64,000 bases of DNA. Source: Anaeramoeba flamelloides (taxonomy: Eukaryota > Metamonada > Anaeramoebidae). The position numbers and the translations under genes are program-made. Below the pieces are notes generated by a model. It ran no database searches, had not been told where the DNA came from, and saw only the letters and a list, made by a program, of their open reading frames with translations. Below, piece by piece: positions 46,355-60,999 of the stretch (position 1 is the stretch's first letter; each line of letters begins with the position of its first letter). The DNA lies in NCBI GenBank assembly GCA_027625915.1, contig JANTQA010000012.1, positions 14,966,501 to 15,030,500 of the forward strand. The letters are read 5' to 3'.

Positions 46355-49316
46355 GATTATCGTGAATGGAAAGAATTGAAAACTAAGGGAAAAGTCCCAA
46401 GTAAAAGGCATTTCCATTCAGGATCCGTTGTTGGGCCGTTTTTTTATATTTTTGGTGGCAGTAATGGGAAACGGAGGTTAAATGATCTTTATAGATATGA
46501 ATTTAACACTGGTGCTTTTGTATTAATTGATGACTTCAAAGGCAAACCGCCCCAGACCAGGCGTAATCACACATGCGTCTCTTATAAAGAAAAATTATAT
46601 ATAGCTGGGGGGTATAGCAAGACATCGTTAAATGATTTGCATGTGTATAATACTGACACATCCACGTGGACGATGTTATCACATGAATCATCATTTTCGC
46701 CAAGGCATTGCCATACGGCGTCTGTTTGGAAACAAAAAATGTATGTTTTTGGAGGGTGGAATGGGAGGCAATTGAATGATTTACATAGTTATACTTTCCC
46801 AGATCGACACGAAGTTATTGAGGAAAAACAAATAAGACAAGATATGAAATATATATTTCAAAAGCAAGTATCTTATGATATAGAGATGATTACGGCGCAA
46901 AAAAACCGGATTATCCGTGCGCATTGGTGTGTATTAAAGGCAAGAGTTGGGCAATGGAATGATCTTGTAATTACAGATTCCGAAAATTTAAAAATTATTC
47001 AATCCTATTTTGTAAAGGAATCCCATTCGGTTGTAAGATCATTAATGATTTATTTGTATTGCGATCAATGTGAGGTTTCCAATTTATCCAATCCACAAAT
47101 TTTTGATTTAATTCGAATTTCCAATTCTTTGGGTTTGTACAGATTAACAGCAATGTGTGAGCATTTGGTGAAAAATTCAATTAATTCTGAGAATGTCTTT
47201 CAAATCATGGCATCTTCAGAAAAATATTCTCTCAAAACTTTACGTGAAATGTGTTTTGATTATATTTTGAACCATAGAGAAATAATTTTCCAACAAAGCA
47301 ATCAATTAAATGAATTTTCCCATGAATTTTTAATGGAACTCTTTCGTGCTTCTTCTTCTCCTAATCAACAAAGAAAAAAAATTGTTATTGAAATACCTGA
47401 ATCAACTTTTATTGAAGATCTTGAAAGATTGCATTCAGATTTTATTGAAAAAAATGATTTTGCAGTGTGTGGACATAAAACTATTTTAGTTGCCCATAGT
47501 AAATTGTTTAGCAGACAATCTGAATTAATAAATGTTGGGAACAGGAATAATAATGATGAGGAAAAGAAAAAGAAGGATTTACCAGAAATATTCCCTGACA
47601 GAACAAATAGAGCAGTAATCGAAATTAGAGCATTAGTGAAATTTTTATATTCAGGTAGAATTGACCATATACAAGAAAATCCTGAAATTGCTTTGAAATT
47701 AATTGGTTCGGTACAAGATTATCAATTAACAATACAAAGTTTTGATAAAGTAAGCAGCACGTTTATTTTTTTTTATGATATTTTGTAATTTATTATTTTT
47801 TTTATTGTATTTATATTTTATATTAATTTTATTGAAATAGGTTTGTGTAAATATAGTCAAAAGAAATGCTACGGTTGAAAATATTATAAAAATACTTTCT
47901 TATGCCCATTACATCGAATCGAAAGAATTAAAAAAGTAAGACCCCATTATTACGAATGTTTTTTTTTTTTATTTGATTATTAAATGCTCGCTTCGAAATA
48001 GAAACAAAAACATAATAAAAACCATTTCAAAATCATTGATCCATTAAAATTCAAATTTTGAAAATAAATATTTTTATAAATTGAACTTATTTATTATAAT
48101 AAAAAAATTAGTATTTTAATATTCAGTTCTATATACTAACAATATTTATTTTTTGTTTAAAAATAAAATAAAAAAAAGGTAAATAAAAATAAAAAAAGAT
48201 TGGGTCATTTATTATGAAATTTAGTTTACTAGAAATAAATTCTCGAAAAGTAGATTACTAAAACCAAATACAAAAAAATAATTTAAAAAAAATTCTGAAA
48301 AAGTAGAAACAAAAAATAAAAAAGTAAAAAAAAAAAAAATAGAGTAAAAAATAAAAATAAAAATTTCTAGAGGATTTTATAATAAGCTATTTGCACAAAA
48401 AAAAAAACAATATCATTTTTTATTGATTTAATTAAGAAATTCCAAAACAATAACCACGGTACTTTTGGTTTAATTTAATTTACTTTGGTAATTGATCTTG
48501 AATTTTCATTCGGGGGTTAGTTGTTTGGGTTGTTGTAATTTCTCTTTTTTTCTTTAGGATCTAGTTTGGTAAAATCTAGATAATGTTTACTTTTGTTATT
48601 TATTCTTTTTTATTTTCAAGTTATCCATGCTGTAATGTTCCAGTATTTCAGTATCAGTAAATTACCACTTGATTTTTTTTTCCTTTGTAACTCTTCTCCC
48701 ATGATAAAGGAAATCCAGCAAGGGGGGAAATGTAATAAAAAATAATAAATATCAAATTTAATCCAATATTATTTTCGAAATGACTATTATTTAAAATTAT
48801 TATCTTGTATTTTTTTTTTTTTTTTTACATTTATTATATTATTAGAAAATGATAATATCTATTTTTATTGATAATTGGTGTACTGTCCCAAATAAAATTT
48901 TATCCGATCTTTCCCTTAATTCCAAAAAAATTCATGAAAATATATTTATCAAAATTTCATAAAATACCATTTTTTTCTTGTACATGATTATAATACTTTG
49001 ATTTTTTAAAATAATTTGATTAAAAAAAAAAAAAAAAACATCTTTGGTTAAAGGGTGATTATATGGATATTAATGTATTGTTTAATAAAAAAAAAAAAAA
49101 TCAATTTCCATACAACAACTAATTCATAACTAAGTTCATTTATTTATTATTATATTATATTTTTTATTTTTTTTTATTAATTTTCATAGATACGCAATGG
49201 ATTTTATTGTTCATAACCGAGTTAAAATACTTAATTTGCGGTCATTTAACCAGATTGATGATATAGAATTGTTGCACGAAATAATTAAACATCTATTCCA
49301 AGTAATTGAAAATTAA
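36478..49316 (+). CDS. LZTR1-like kelch-repeat / double-BTB protein
   Basis: Five exons (36478-36943, 40050-40199, 46356-47749, 47841-47935 and 49190-49316) join in frame to 743 residues. Six kelch repeats are visible, each with the GG pair and a following DL or DLW: LWVFGGFKRG, LYIFGGVDDKVYRNDLWEFD, LYLFGGVQGKNVLLNDFWEF, FYIFGGSNGKRRLNDLYRYE, LYIAGGYSKTSLNDLHVYN and MYVFGGWNGRQLNDLHSY. BTB1 follows at about residues 375-450 (DIEMITAQKNRIIRAHWCVL) with a BACK-like helical stretch. BTB2 is at about 570-645 (FAVCGHKTILVAHSKLFSRQ, later VKFLYSGRID) with a C-terminal BACK-like tail. This order matches LZTR1, a Cullin-3 substrate adaptor that targets RAS-family GTPases; that substrate role is inference here. 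Introns are 3.1, 6.2, 0.09 and 1.25 kb, the first two lying between kelch blades and carrying several mobile elements. The first in-frame ATG was taken as the start. Confidence 0.88.
37127..38047 (+). mobile_element. Decayed single arm of the 1.5 kb foldback family
   Basis: This aligns with the right arm 35309-36001: AAATTAAAGTTCGCCAAAA, TCGGATTTCAGTT, CTTTTATAAATTATTTTTTC, ACCCCCTTTTCC, GAACATTAAGAATGAAAAAA, CAATCCCATTAATATCTAAT and AGAGATTTTTTTTTGAAAAA. It is much more diverged than the two arms are from each other and ends near 38047. It is interrupted by the element at 37225-37446. It lies in intron 1 of the kelch-BTB gene. Confidence 0.8.
37225..37446. mobile_element. Nested about 220 bp MITE
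   Basis: Inverted ends of about 37 bp contain AATAAATCGGACAAAATTTT (left, 37225 on) and its complement AAAATTTTGTCCGATTTATT (right, ending 37446). The flanking sequence on both sides belongs to the foldback-arm repeat, and this block is missing from the two intact arms at 34.5-36 kb, so it inserted into the older element. No coding capacity. Confidence 0.8.
38275..39056. mobile_element. Foldback element with about 200-225 bp arms and internal 50 bp units
   Basis: Left arm 38275-38500 and right arm 38840-39056 are inverted copies sharing GCCAGTAAGTAATCAAAAAA, GAGGCCAATAGATAAATAGA, ACTCACAA and CTACTTCTTCTTTGAAAAAT. Within each arm a roughly 50 bp unit (GAAAATGAAAACGAAGTGAAAA-like, then ACCAGTA) occurs at both ends in direct orientation. 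The central 340 bp is less AT-rich than its surroundings and has an open frame (38704-38922) that I do not recognise. It is in intron 1 of the kelch-BTB gene. Confidence 0.8.
40534..40661. repeat. Compact palindrome, about 62 bp arms
   Basis: The arms start CCGTTGTGGAAAAAAAGTGA and meet at GGGAACATT-ACTGA-AAATGTTCCC with almost no spacer. They would form a long hairpin in RNA. Its arm sequence (GTGAAACTGGAAAAAAAGTT, TTTTTAATTGGGAAC) is shared with the terminal repeats of the element at 58859-59332. It is in intron 2 of the kelch-BTB gene. Confidence 0.85.
41008..41039. repeat. T21-G11 homopolymer junction
   Basis: A run of about 21 T passes directly into 11 G on the plus strand. A G run of this length is striking in such AT-rich DNA. 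Confidence 0.85.
45003..45570. repeat. Cluster of nested palindromes (family P, main locus)
   Basis: At least three hairpins lie in a row. First, 45010-45092 has arms AGCTTTTCCAGAATTTAAAA / TTTTGAATTCTGGAAAAGCT. Second, 45108-45186 has the same type of arms but its loop is the exact reverse complement of the first loop. Third, 45188-45347 has nearly perfect 78 bp arms running from TTAGCTTTTCTTGAG to a centre at about 45266. A weaker hairpin set follows to 45570, ending GGCACTTGACGGACACTG. The word CTAGG(C/T)ACTTGACG marks several unit ends. It is in intron 2 of the kelch-BTB gene. Confidence 0.85.
48010..48232 (+). repeat. Repeat family E, copy 2 (uninterrupted)
   Basis: This aligns with 18300-18516 plus 18803-18832 without the intervening roughly 290 bp, so it preserves the empty insertion site. 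It is located in intron 4 of the kelch-BTB gene. Confidence 0.7.
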
Positions 49317-49329
49317 AAATAAATAAATG

Positions 49330-49334
<5 letters not shown>

Positions 49335-49362
<28 letters not shown>
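49335..49362. repeat. (AT)n microsatellite
   Basis: About fourteen AT units, starting 19 bases after the stop codon of the kelch-BTB gene, so probably inside its 3' UTR. Confidence 0.85.
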
Positions 49363-49367
<5 letters not shown>

Positions 49368-50010
49368 GGCCTTCCTGGTTAACATAAATTTTCTCAGGTT
49401 TTAATTAAAAGATTTGAAATGGTATTGATGTGCCAAAAAAATTATTTTGCTATTTATCTTTGTTTCATATTTTAAATGTAATGAAAACTTAAAATAGTTC
49501 AAAGATTAATAAATTATGTAATTGTATTTTTTTTTTGATATTGGAAAAAAAATAATTATTTTTTTTGTCATTTTCTTTGCACAAGATTTTTATTTTTTTT
49601 TTTGAATTTTTGAAATTAGAAATTTTATTATTATTAATAGTAATCCAAAACTCAAAACACAATATAATGATCTATTAATAATAACTATCAAAATAACGAA
49701 GTTAATTTTATGATAAATAAAAAAAATAAATATAAAAATATATTAATGAGAAATTTTCATTTTTTTTTCAGACAAAATTTCAATAAATATTGAATTAACA
49801 GAAAAATTCAATTTATTTCTTTAGGATGGAATTAAAAGTTTATTATGAATAGTTTTCCAAAACATAAATTCAAGAAATAATAAAAAAATTTCACAAAAAT
49901 TGAAAAAAAAAATTGTAACATTTTAAACAAATATAAATAATAATTCAAAACTTTCTCAAAATACCAACGGGTTTACATCCAAAAATATTGTTTACTGTTG
50001 ATAGAATAAT

Positions 50011-50023
50011 GGGGGGGGGGGGG
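50011..50023. repeat. G13 homopolymer
   Basis: Thirteen consecutive G bases in otherwise AT-rich intergenic DNA. Confidence 0.85.
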
Positions 50024-52599
50024 ACTAATTATATTTTTGTTCCTAGTAGGAAGAAAAAAAGGTTCCGGTTTTATTTGAAGCATTAGAAAAATGAAAAAAT
50101 AAAATTGAAATTTTAATGCTATATAAAAATATAACTGCAATTTTCATTTTCATTTCATCCTTGTTAATGGGATTTATTCATAATATAACCAATATTCTGA
50201 ACTTCAAAATCTTGAGGTTTTAGTCTTTATTGTTTTTTGTGGTGCTTTGATTTTTATAAGTGTGAGTCGAGAAAAAAAGGTCTATTTTGGTGTAAAAATT
50301 TTTAAAATTGATTTGACAATGAATTTTAGTTAAATTCAACTTTAGGATTATTTTTTTGAAGAGATAATAACTAATAGTTTTGAAAACATTCTTATCATTT
50401 AAAATAATTTAAGGGGTGTTAAAAACAACTATCAAAAAAATCTAATGAAAAAAAAATATTTTTTGAATTTAGAACAATAAACAATTCCTTAATAGTTAAA
50501 ATAATTTGTACCCTCTTTGAAAGATATTTATCAAATTTATAATACTTTTAAAATATCATAAAGTTACCTGTGAACTGTTATTTTTTATTATTTTGAGTTT
50601 TTTTACTGATAAAATTATTGTAAAATCTTAAAGAAAAATTGAATTTTTCAAATTAAATTGGAAAATATCTTGATAAATTATTTCAGAACCAAGATTTCTT
50701 TTTAACCAATAAAATTTATTATAAGTTAGTGTTATTAAAAAGTGAAACATTTATCATAATTGTTCTTTTTTTAAAAATGCTTTAGAGATCGTGATGGGTT
50801 TTATTACAAGAAAAATGATAGTTTGTCAGGTTATAAAGTTGATTTTTTTTAAAGCAGATTAATAATTCTATATTTTGTGTTTTCTTGAAAATGAGAACTT
50901 TAAATTGATAACACACACATCAGATATACCTTAATTTTGAAAATGAAATTGTTTTATAAAATCTTGTAATACGGTGATCAAAATAATGCATGCACAAAGA
51001 CTATAATCCATGTTTATCAAAATATTATCCCTGTTTTTTTTTATTCTTGTACCAAGGCAACATCCACTCTATTATCAAATAGTATACCTAAGTTCAAATC
51101 AATTTTGAAAGTAAAGGTATGGTTATTTTCCTTAGAATTTAAATTATTAATGTAATTAGTTGAAAATTTTTCAGAATATCTCAATTTTTTTGAAATTTTT
51201 TGTTTTTTTGATTAAAAAAAATTTTCAATACTCTTAACTCTATTTTTTGAGATAAATTATCCAATTTGATCTTTCATTTTTAAAATTTATTTTTAAATAA
51301 TAGAACTTTAAGAAACCAATACCATATCTTTTTAGGGAGTATTGTTGGTTTCATTGATCGGTTGATTTATAGGTCAACTTTAACAAAAAAACAGGCTATT
51401 TATTTCGAAACACTGATTAAATTTTTTTGAATGCTTTATTTTGACAACAGTACTGTTGTTTTCCAATTAATACATGAAAATTGTTTTTTCAAGTACCCAA
51501 TTATTTTGTGCTAATTGTTTGTTGAGAAAAATCCAAAAGATCTTTCACAATCAAGTGAAAAATTTATTTCAAGGTTCCAAATCGTTTAATACAATTATTT
51601 CTTTGAAAAAACTAAAGGAATTTCACCAAATCAATTAGAAATGATATTTCTGATCTTTCTTACTTGTAGAACTTTTAGAAAATTTTGAGAACTCTAATTT
51701 GGTTTTAACAATATTGCAAATACCAATAATCAAAATCCCAAAAACAAAATGTATCTCATAAAAATATTTTAACATCATTTAAAGCAACCAACAATGAAAA
51801 AAAAACACAAGCACCCGAATTGTTGAATAGAACGTGAATTGTTCTATTGGATAAGGTCAAATTGTATAAATAGAAGAAACAAAAGATCAGATCTTTCTTA
51901 CTAAAAATTTAAATAGGGAAACCAATTCTTTTTCAAAGCATAAATCATTTCTCTAAAGTCATTCATAAGTTAGATTATCAGGTTTTCTTGTCTCGTTGCA
52001 AAAATAATAACCCTATTACCTTTGTGAAATAGAAAAAATAAGGTTTTAGAATTTCAAAATTTTTTCTCACCAAACACGTTGTCATGTTTTAGTGGTGGTT
52101 TTCTTTGAAAGAACGAAAGAACGAAAGCAAAGGGAAGATTTTCAAAAAAATTTCTTGGAAATATGATCCTCTTGGACAAATTACTCTAGATTGTTTCAAA
52201 TATATACCCTTACTATAAAAAGGCTTTTGAAAATGTTTCGTGTTTCATGTTTTATTTACTAGTCTCCGTATAAAATTTCTTTCTTTTGGTTTTTTGCAAA
52301 AAAAAAAATTTTCCCAAGAAATAACTGTCTTTAAGAATGGGTTAGATTTCTTTCAGTATCGTTTTTCTGTTTTAAGGGTGGTTTAAGTTGTGACTCATTT
52401 TTTTGATAAATTATTGACTCAAAAATTCAAAACATATCTTAGAAAAGTGAGTTTGTCAATAATTTTTAAAGTTTTCTCTTTAAAAGTTGTCAGGTGGTTT
52501 AAAATCCACTGGCGAACTTGCATATCGATTTTTGAGATCAACTTTAAATTATTTCTTGTTTTTTCAAATTCACTTTTTTTTATTTTCTATTTATTAAAA

Positions 52600-53888
<1,289 letters not shown>

Positions 53889-56800
53889 GTTAATTACTCC
53901 AAACTAAGAAAAAGTCAACATTTGTTATTTTTTTTATTTTATTCATGTTTTTTGTTTTTTGTTATTAATACTCAAGTTAAAAAGCAGACCTTTTTTCACT
54001 TTAAATCAAAATCTCATTTTTATTAATTCCCAAGAAAATAATAAATTTTATCTTTAGCTTTTAATTCGAAACATACGAATTTGTAGTACTACGATATTTT
54101 AAAAATATTTTTTTCTTTTATCATTTTTAAATTTTTTATTTTTTTTTTTAATGGATAAGTCTTCTCGGACAACAAGTAACAATTTTAAAATATTTTATTA
54201 GTGATATTTTCTACTCATAAATTTATTATCTGTAAAGTGTCAAAAAATTCTTATCGAATAAGAAATACAAACATTATTATTTTTTTAGTGAGATCAATTT
54301 TATTTGTTTTTTTTTTATGAAAACAAAACATTTAAATTTATTTTATTTCCTACAGTGGTGTAAATAACCTGTGTTGACTATCTTTAACCCATTATAAAAA
54401 TATATAAATTGATTTTTTTTTCAACTTGGGTAGTGAAGATAGAAAGACACATATATATTCTTGGTTCAGATTTAAATTGACTTTAAAGGTTACAGCTGTT
54501 CCAAGGCTACCCTGAAATTTTCTCAATATCAAATTTTGATGTTGATATAGATTTTTAAATTGAAGAATATAAGAATAAGAATGCTTATATTGAAAATATT
54601 TTTTCATAAATGAGTTGATATGCAAAATATTTTTCTAATGTGATCGAAAAATAAATTTATTTTTTAGAGGAAATTTTATGTAGATTGTTAATGAATTTTT
54701 GATGTTTAGAGTCATTTTGGGTTCTGAAAATTTTTTTTTGAAAATCAGATAAAAGTCTTGAATACTGGCTCATTTATAGATTTTTTTTTTCAATATGGGC
54801 TTTATTATAATCATATTGAACCTTTTAAAAAGTTATACCAAGATCAAAATTTGATATTGATAAAATCTCACAGTAACTTTGGATGGACTGTAGATCTTTA
54901 ATTAATATCAAATGGTTCAATAATATTAAATACTTTTGTTACAACAATTTAGTTCATATTTTCAAGTTTTGTGAGATAAAAAGATTGGTTGATGATTCAA
55001 AAAATGATCTTTTTCTCTTTTTTTTGTCAAAAAAAATTACATTTTGATCTTTCTATATCTTTGCACTTCTTTTTTAAAATTTATTGAAGGAACTCTATTT
55101 CTTGTTTATACACTGTTTCCATCAAATTTATTTGTTTCTTCTATTTCCCCATCAGCCAATATTTTTTGCATGAGTTCAATTTTTGTAATGGGTTAAAATA
55201 AAAAAGACGGGCTATTTACACAAGTGTACATTAGAAATATTCTTACCATTTTTATCATTATTGCACAATACCCAGTCTTTAGTTGTAGTTATAATATTAA
55301 GATTTATTTTCTTTTTTTGGTATATCTTTTGGTAAACCAGAAAAATTGATTTATTCAACCGATTGAACAATAATAGTATTGCTTTAATAACGGTAGTTAT
55401 AATCATTGAAGTTTTAAAGTCAGATAAAAATTTTCCAGAAATTATGTTTTCGTTTTTGATCATATTAGTTTTTTCAAAAAAAAATTTCCTAAAGATATTT
55501 CCAATAAAGTAATTTCATCCCTAATATTCAAAATTATTTTTTTATAACAAAAATGATTAAAATTGTTATAAGTGTTCTGTTGAAGATTACCAAACAATTA
55601 ATTAAAAAAAAAATTTTGCAAAATTGAAAATTATTTTGCCTTTATTTTTCATTTTTTGAAAACTTGAAAAAGACTTTTTAAAAACTTTAAAAAATCAAAG
55701 TTTTTTTTTTAATAATAGATCTCAAAAATTTTAGGATTTTTGAAGATTTTGGATGAAAAAATTTATTGATCCAAAAAAGTACATGGATTTTAGAACAAAA
55801 TATTCAAAGATATAAATCATTTTTTTTATTTTTTATTTTTTTTTTATAAATAGATATTGAACTTGAAACTCTATATATTGTTTTCAAGTAGATAAGTAAA
55901 CACAAAGTAATTATGTGGTGATGGAAAATAATTTCTAAAAATCAACACAGAAAATCTGATTTTGGAAATATTCCAAGAAAAAATTTTGAATTTGGATATG
56001 TCAAAATGAAATTTCCGAAATTAATAATTTTTTGACAACAAAAAGCCTAGTATTTAAATTGTATCAAGAATCCTTGGATCTGCACTCTATTGACACAACA
56101 CATTTGAGATTATTCATATAAATAAACGATTCAAGTTAAATAATATGATTATTCCTTAAGTATAATAATAAAGCGAACAAAATAATTAACTTTTTATTTT
56201 TTGTTTTTGATAATATCCACTATGAATTAAAAATAAAATAAAATATGTTATTTACACTTTTAAACCAATTTTTAAGAAATTTACGTATTTATATTCCCTT
56301 GATAATCATTTGGAACTGAATCAAAAATGTATTCTTATATTCTAATCAGGGATTTGTATCTTATTTACTTTTATTTTTCCAATATTTTTTCTATAAATTG
56401 AATTAATACTATACAATTGTAGATTTTTCTCTTTAATTTGATATCTTAATTCTTTGAAAGATATTAAAATAAAAAGCCTACATTGTAATTATAACATTGG
56501 AATAGATTTTAAAGGGATATTTTATTTCAATCTGTCTAAACAAAAATGTAATCTATTTTTGTGTACGATTTTTATTGTAACTCCAAATACTGTTATTTTC
56601 CAATTAATATATCAAAATTTTTATTTGAATTTGCAAAATAGAATTTTATTTATTACTGCTACAATCAAATGAACACAGTAAAAATTTTGACTTAGAATTC
56701 AGGAAGGGGGTTTAATTAAATGTTTGAAAGTATCATTTCTAAACGATTGGTAAAGATCTTTGAATTTTCTTCAACAGAAAAATTAGAAAAATATTTTGGA

Positions 56801-57349
56801 AATTCAAATAAAAATTTTCATTTTTTAATAGGAAAATAATAGTAAAACAAAACAAAGGGAAAAATTTTGATTTAAAACTTTATAAATTTTTCTGAATAAT
56901 CTACTAACAAATAAACCATTTGAAATTTGACTTTATGCAAAAAAAGAAACAATTCATTGTATGAAAATCTAGAACAATTTAACATTGTTGAAAATCGATC
57001 AACTATGAACCATCTATCCACACCATACTAAAGATATCGTTTTTCCTTTTTTAGAGAATGCAAACCTTAAATATTAATTTTTTTGATTTGATTTTTATTT
57101 GATATTTTGCTATTATGAATAATGTGAACAGCTTAAAACAACAGATTTCAATAAGAAAGGGAGAGCAGATAAACAGAGTAGAATAAGTTTGTTTACCAAT
57201 CAAAAATCCAGTTAATATGTTTGATAATTAAAACAAATAACCTTATTTTTCAAATCATTTTTTTCTTTTTTGTTTCGAACTTTTGTTTTGCTGACCCAAT
57301 CTTTAAAAAAAAAATTAAAAACAAAAAAAAAAATCAATTCACCTTGAAA
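53889..57349. other. Intergenic gap, actin to FHA-AAA
   Basis: 3.5 kb without a recognised gene. It includes the 864 bp inverted-repeat element at 54358-55221. The open frame at 56454-56672 is AT-derived and not convincing. The stretch 55222-57349 otherwise shows nothing I can name. Confidence 0.5.
54358..55221. mobile_element. Inverted-repeat element of about 0.86 kb
   Basis: The ends are imperfect inverted repeats of about 45 bp. The left reads GTGTAAATAACCTGTGTTGA then TTTAACCCATTATAAAAAT; the right, reversed, reads GTGTAAATAGCCCGTC then TTTTAACCCATTACAAAAAT. The interior has no open frame of substance. It lies 470 bp downstream of the actin stop codon. No clear target duplication. Confidence 0.65.
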
Positions 57350-60300
57350 ATGTCAAAACCAATTTCGTCTGAACCAACAACCAACAACACATCCCCGTGG
57401 GGCTATTTATTTATCCAGACACGCCTAAGACAATTTGTAAAATTATATGATGAAAAATTTACTGTTGGCTCTTCGAATAAATCCAAATTCCAAATCGTCA
57501 CAAACCAAAAAGTGTTGTCTTCGACTTTGCTTCGTCTTACAAACAGAAAGGATCAATCAAAAATGTTTTTGGAGGTCCACGGATACCAAGGAACGGTATT
57601 TTTAAATGAAAAACAAATACGACGTGGCCATAAGATCGCACTCAAGGCTGGCGATCGGATCTTGATTAAAACGACCATCCAAAATCTGGTTTTTGTCTTT
57701 TTAACGACAGAATTCGTTCACGAGTTCACTCAAAAGCATTCTTTGCAAATAAAAGAAAAAACAGATTATTTCAAGCAAATAGAAAGAAAAGAAAATGAGA
57801 TCTGCCAACAAATCAGGAAACGGTTCAACGAATTAATATTGCACCATTCAAGTCTAAACCCTCAAATCCAATTCGAGGATATTGAATACCCAATCGATCC
57901 TTTAGTCATTCGCCAGATCCAGTTCACGGCTCTTTTAAATTTAAGAGACTTTTCAATTAAGAAATCTGCTTTGTTTCCAAACCAGTCTGCTAAAACTCTT
58001 TTTGTTGGACCCTCAGGTTTGTTATTCTTTTAAAAAATATCTTTTCTTCTTTGATTATCTTTTTTTTCACAAAAGATTATACAAAGCTTAATATTTTTTC
58101 ATTCTGAATTTTTTGAGTGCAACCCAATTCTCTTCAACTTTTGTGAAATGGTTTTTTGGGACATTGAACTTTTCTTTTTTTCAATTTTTTTAACCAAATG
58201 TTTTCAACTTTTTTGAAAATTGCTTAACTGCAACCTTGCTTATTTTTTAATACACCCCAAAAAAAAAAAAAAAAAAAAAAAAAAGAAATCTGTGATAGTT
58301 ATTTTAAAAATGTTGAACAAAAAGCTATTTTCATCAGTTTTTTCAGAACTTAAAGAAAACAACTCTATAAAATAAAAACAAAAACAAAAAAATAAAAAAA
58401 ACAAAAACTAAAACAAAAACAAAAACAAAAACAAAAACAAAAACAAAAAAAAAAACAAAAAAAAAAACAAAAAAAAAAGAAAAAAGGTTAAATATTTTGT
58501 AAATAAGACAAATTGATAATTAAACATCAAATTATAAACTTAAAAAGCTTTTTCTACACTTTCCAATCCATTTTTTCTTGAACCTTTTACTCAAAACTAA
58601 AATATAAAAAACTTTTTATTTTCAAAGAAAGAATTCTTTTCAGGTTGTTGCTGTTCATATTTTTTTATATAAAATTATGTCATTTTAAAGTTTTGAAAAC
58701 AGAAATTCATTAAAAAAGATCCAATTGATTTTAATTAAAAAGAAACCCTTTTTCAATTTTTGAAAAATTCTTTTGTTTGTGATTCTGTGCTCATTAGTCT
58801 AATAAATTTTTGTAAAAAAAATTATTTCCGTTTTAATTGTTTTTTTTTTTTTCATCCCGAAAAAAAAGTAAAACAGGAAAAAATAAGTTAAACAAAATTT
58901 TTAATTGGGAACCTTAATAGAATCACAGAAATCAACATTACTGAAAATGAAAAAGTGTTGATTCATTAATAAAAGAAAAAATCAAATGATTAAAGACAAA
59001 ATGGAGGATTCAACACAATAACAGTTTTGATAATATTCTATCTTTTGATATCTGGATTTTTCTTTGATTGATCTATTAATAAAAATTTGTTGGAACATTT
59101 GACTATTTTTGAGATCTCCAAAACAACTCATCGTATTTCAATAATCAAGTAGATCTTAAATTGTGTTTTTATTGATTTGATTGATAATAATATAATGAAT
59201 TATTCTTTGGAGTTAATTGGTTTCTTCTTTTAACTGATCTCACGTAACCGTTTTCAGGTTTCTGAGATTCTATTAAGGTTTCCAATTTAAAATTTTGTTT
59301 AACTTATTTTTTTCTGTTTTTCTTTTTTTGTCCAATGATAAATATCTTTGTTGATTGATTTTAAGGTAGTGGGCGCAATAACTATTCTCAAAAAAAAACA
59401 TTTGGAATAATATAAACGATTTAAAAAAATTACTCGTTTATTAACAGTTGATGAATTAAAGTAAAAAATGACAATCTTTTTTTGATATAATTTTATCTTC
59501 TTCATTGCTACGATCGAATGAAAATGCTTTTTTTTTAATTTCATTTTTCCAAGATTAAATAAAAATGTAAACAAATATAATAAAACATAAAAATTATTAT
59601 ACAAATCATAGTAACATATAAAAGAACAAATCCACTAAATGAATTAATTGAGGAAATCAAGGAATAATTGCTTGGTTTTCAAAGATCGAGAATCAAAAAT
59701 ATTGAGATTAACGAATTAGAGTAAAAAAAATTAAACAAAAAAAAAAATTGGTAAAAATGATGTTAAAAAAATTAAAAATAGAATATTAGGGGTATTTTGT
59801 TGATGGAAAACAAATTAAAGTTTTTTTTTTTTATCATTAAAACTAATGTTTCAAGTATTTCCTGTGAAAAGTCGCCAATGATAACTCAATTAATATATTA
59901 CCCTCTGAACTTACATAATAAAAGAAACAAAAAAAAAAAAAAAAAGAAAAAAGAAAAGTATTCACAGATTACTTGTCATTTATTATATAAATTTCATTTA
60001 AGAGGATAAGTATATTTTACCAATTTTGATTGTCTCCAGTTTATTCGAAATTGAATGATTAAAATCACTTCTTTAACAAAAATATATTAATGTGCTAATC
60101 AAAAGAGAAATAGCAGAATGTATCCTAGTATACTATATTTACATACCAAGTGAAAAACAAAACATTCAAAAAATATGAAAAAATGGACTAAGAAAAAAAT
60201 AAAAAAAAAAACAATTATTTCTTTGATCTTATATGTAGAATAATTGATGCATTTACTTCTTCTTTACTCAATTTTATTTTTAATTCTGAATGAAAAAACT

Positions 60301-60927
60301 TGTATTCTCCAAATTTTGAGAAACAAATAACGAATTATTTTTAATGAATTTTCAAAAGAAATTTAATTCAAATTTTCATTTAATGTATCTAATTCAGATT
60401 TACTTGAATAAAAAATGACTATTTTTTTTATGAATATAACAACTTTTATACATAATTGAGAATTATTATCTACATAAAAACAAAAAATTGTAATTTTTTC
60501 AATCAGTGAGTCAAAAATTTTGTAAAAATAATATGTATTGTTTATATTTTTTAAAAAATGCAAAATTCAAAAATTTTTATCATTTATACTTTTATAACAA
60601 ATTTTTATCCTTTTTTTTTGAAAAATACATTTTATTTATTTGAATAATAATTACAATTTTTTATTTTTTACTATTTTCCTTAATACTGAATAAAAAAGAG
60701 CAAAATGATCTTATTTAATAACTAACCTTAATTTAATTCTTTATAAATTAAAATAAAAATTATTTTTAAAAACTCTAAAGAAAATTTACTTGTATTAATA
60801 ATGAAAGTTTTATTTATTAATCTTTAATTAAAATTAATTTTCATTCATAAATATTTTACTATTAATAAAATTTCTATGAAATATTTTTTGCACTTTTTTT
60901 CCATTTACTTTAATAATCTTATATAAC

Positions 60928-60999
<72 letters not shown>

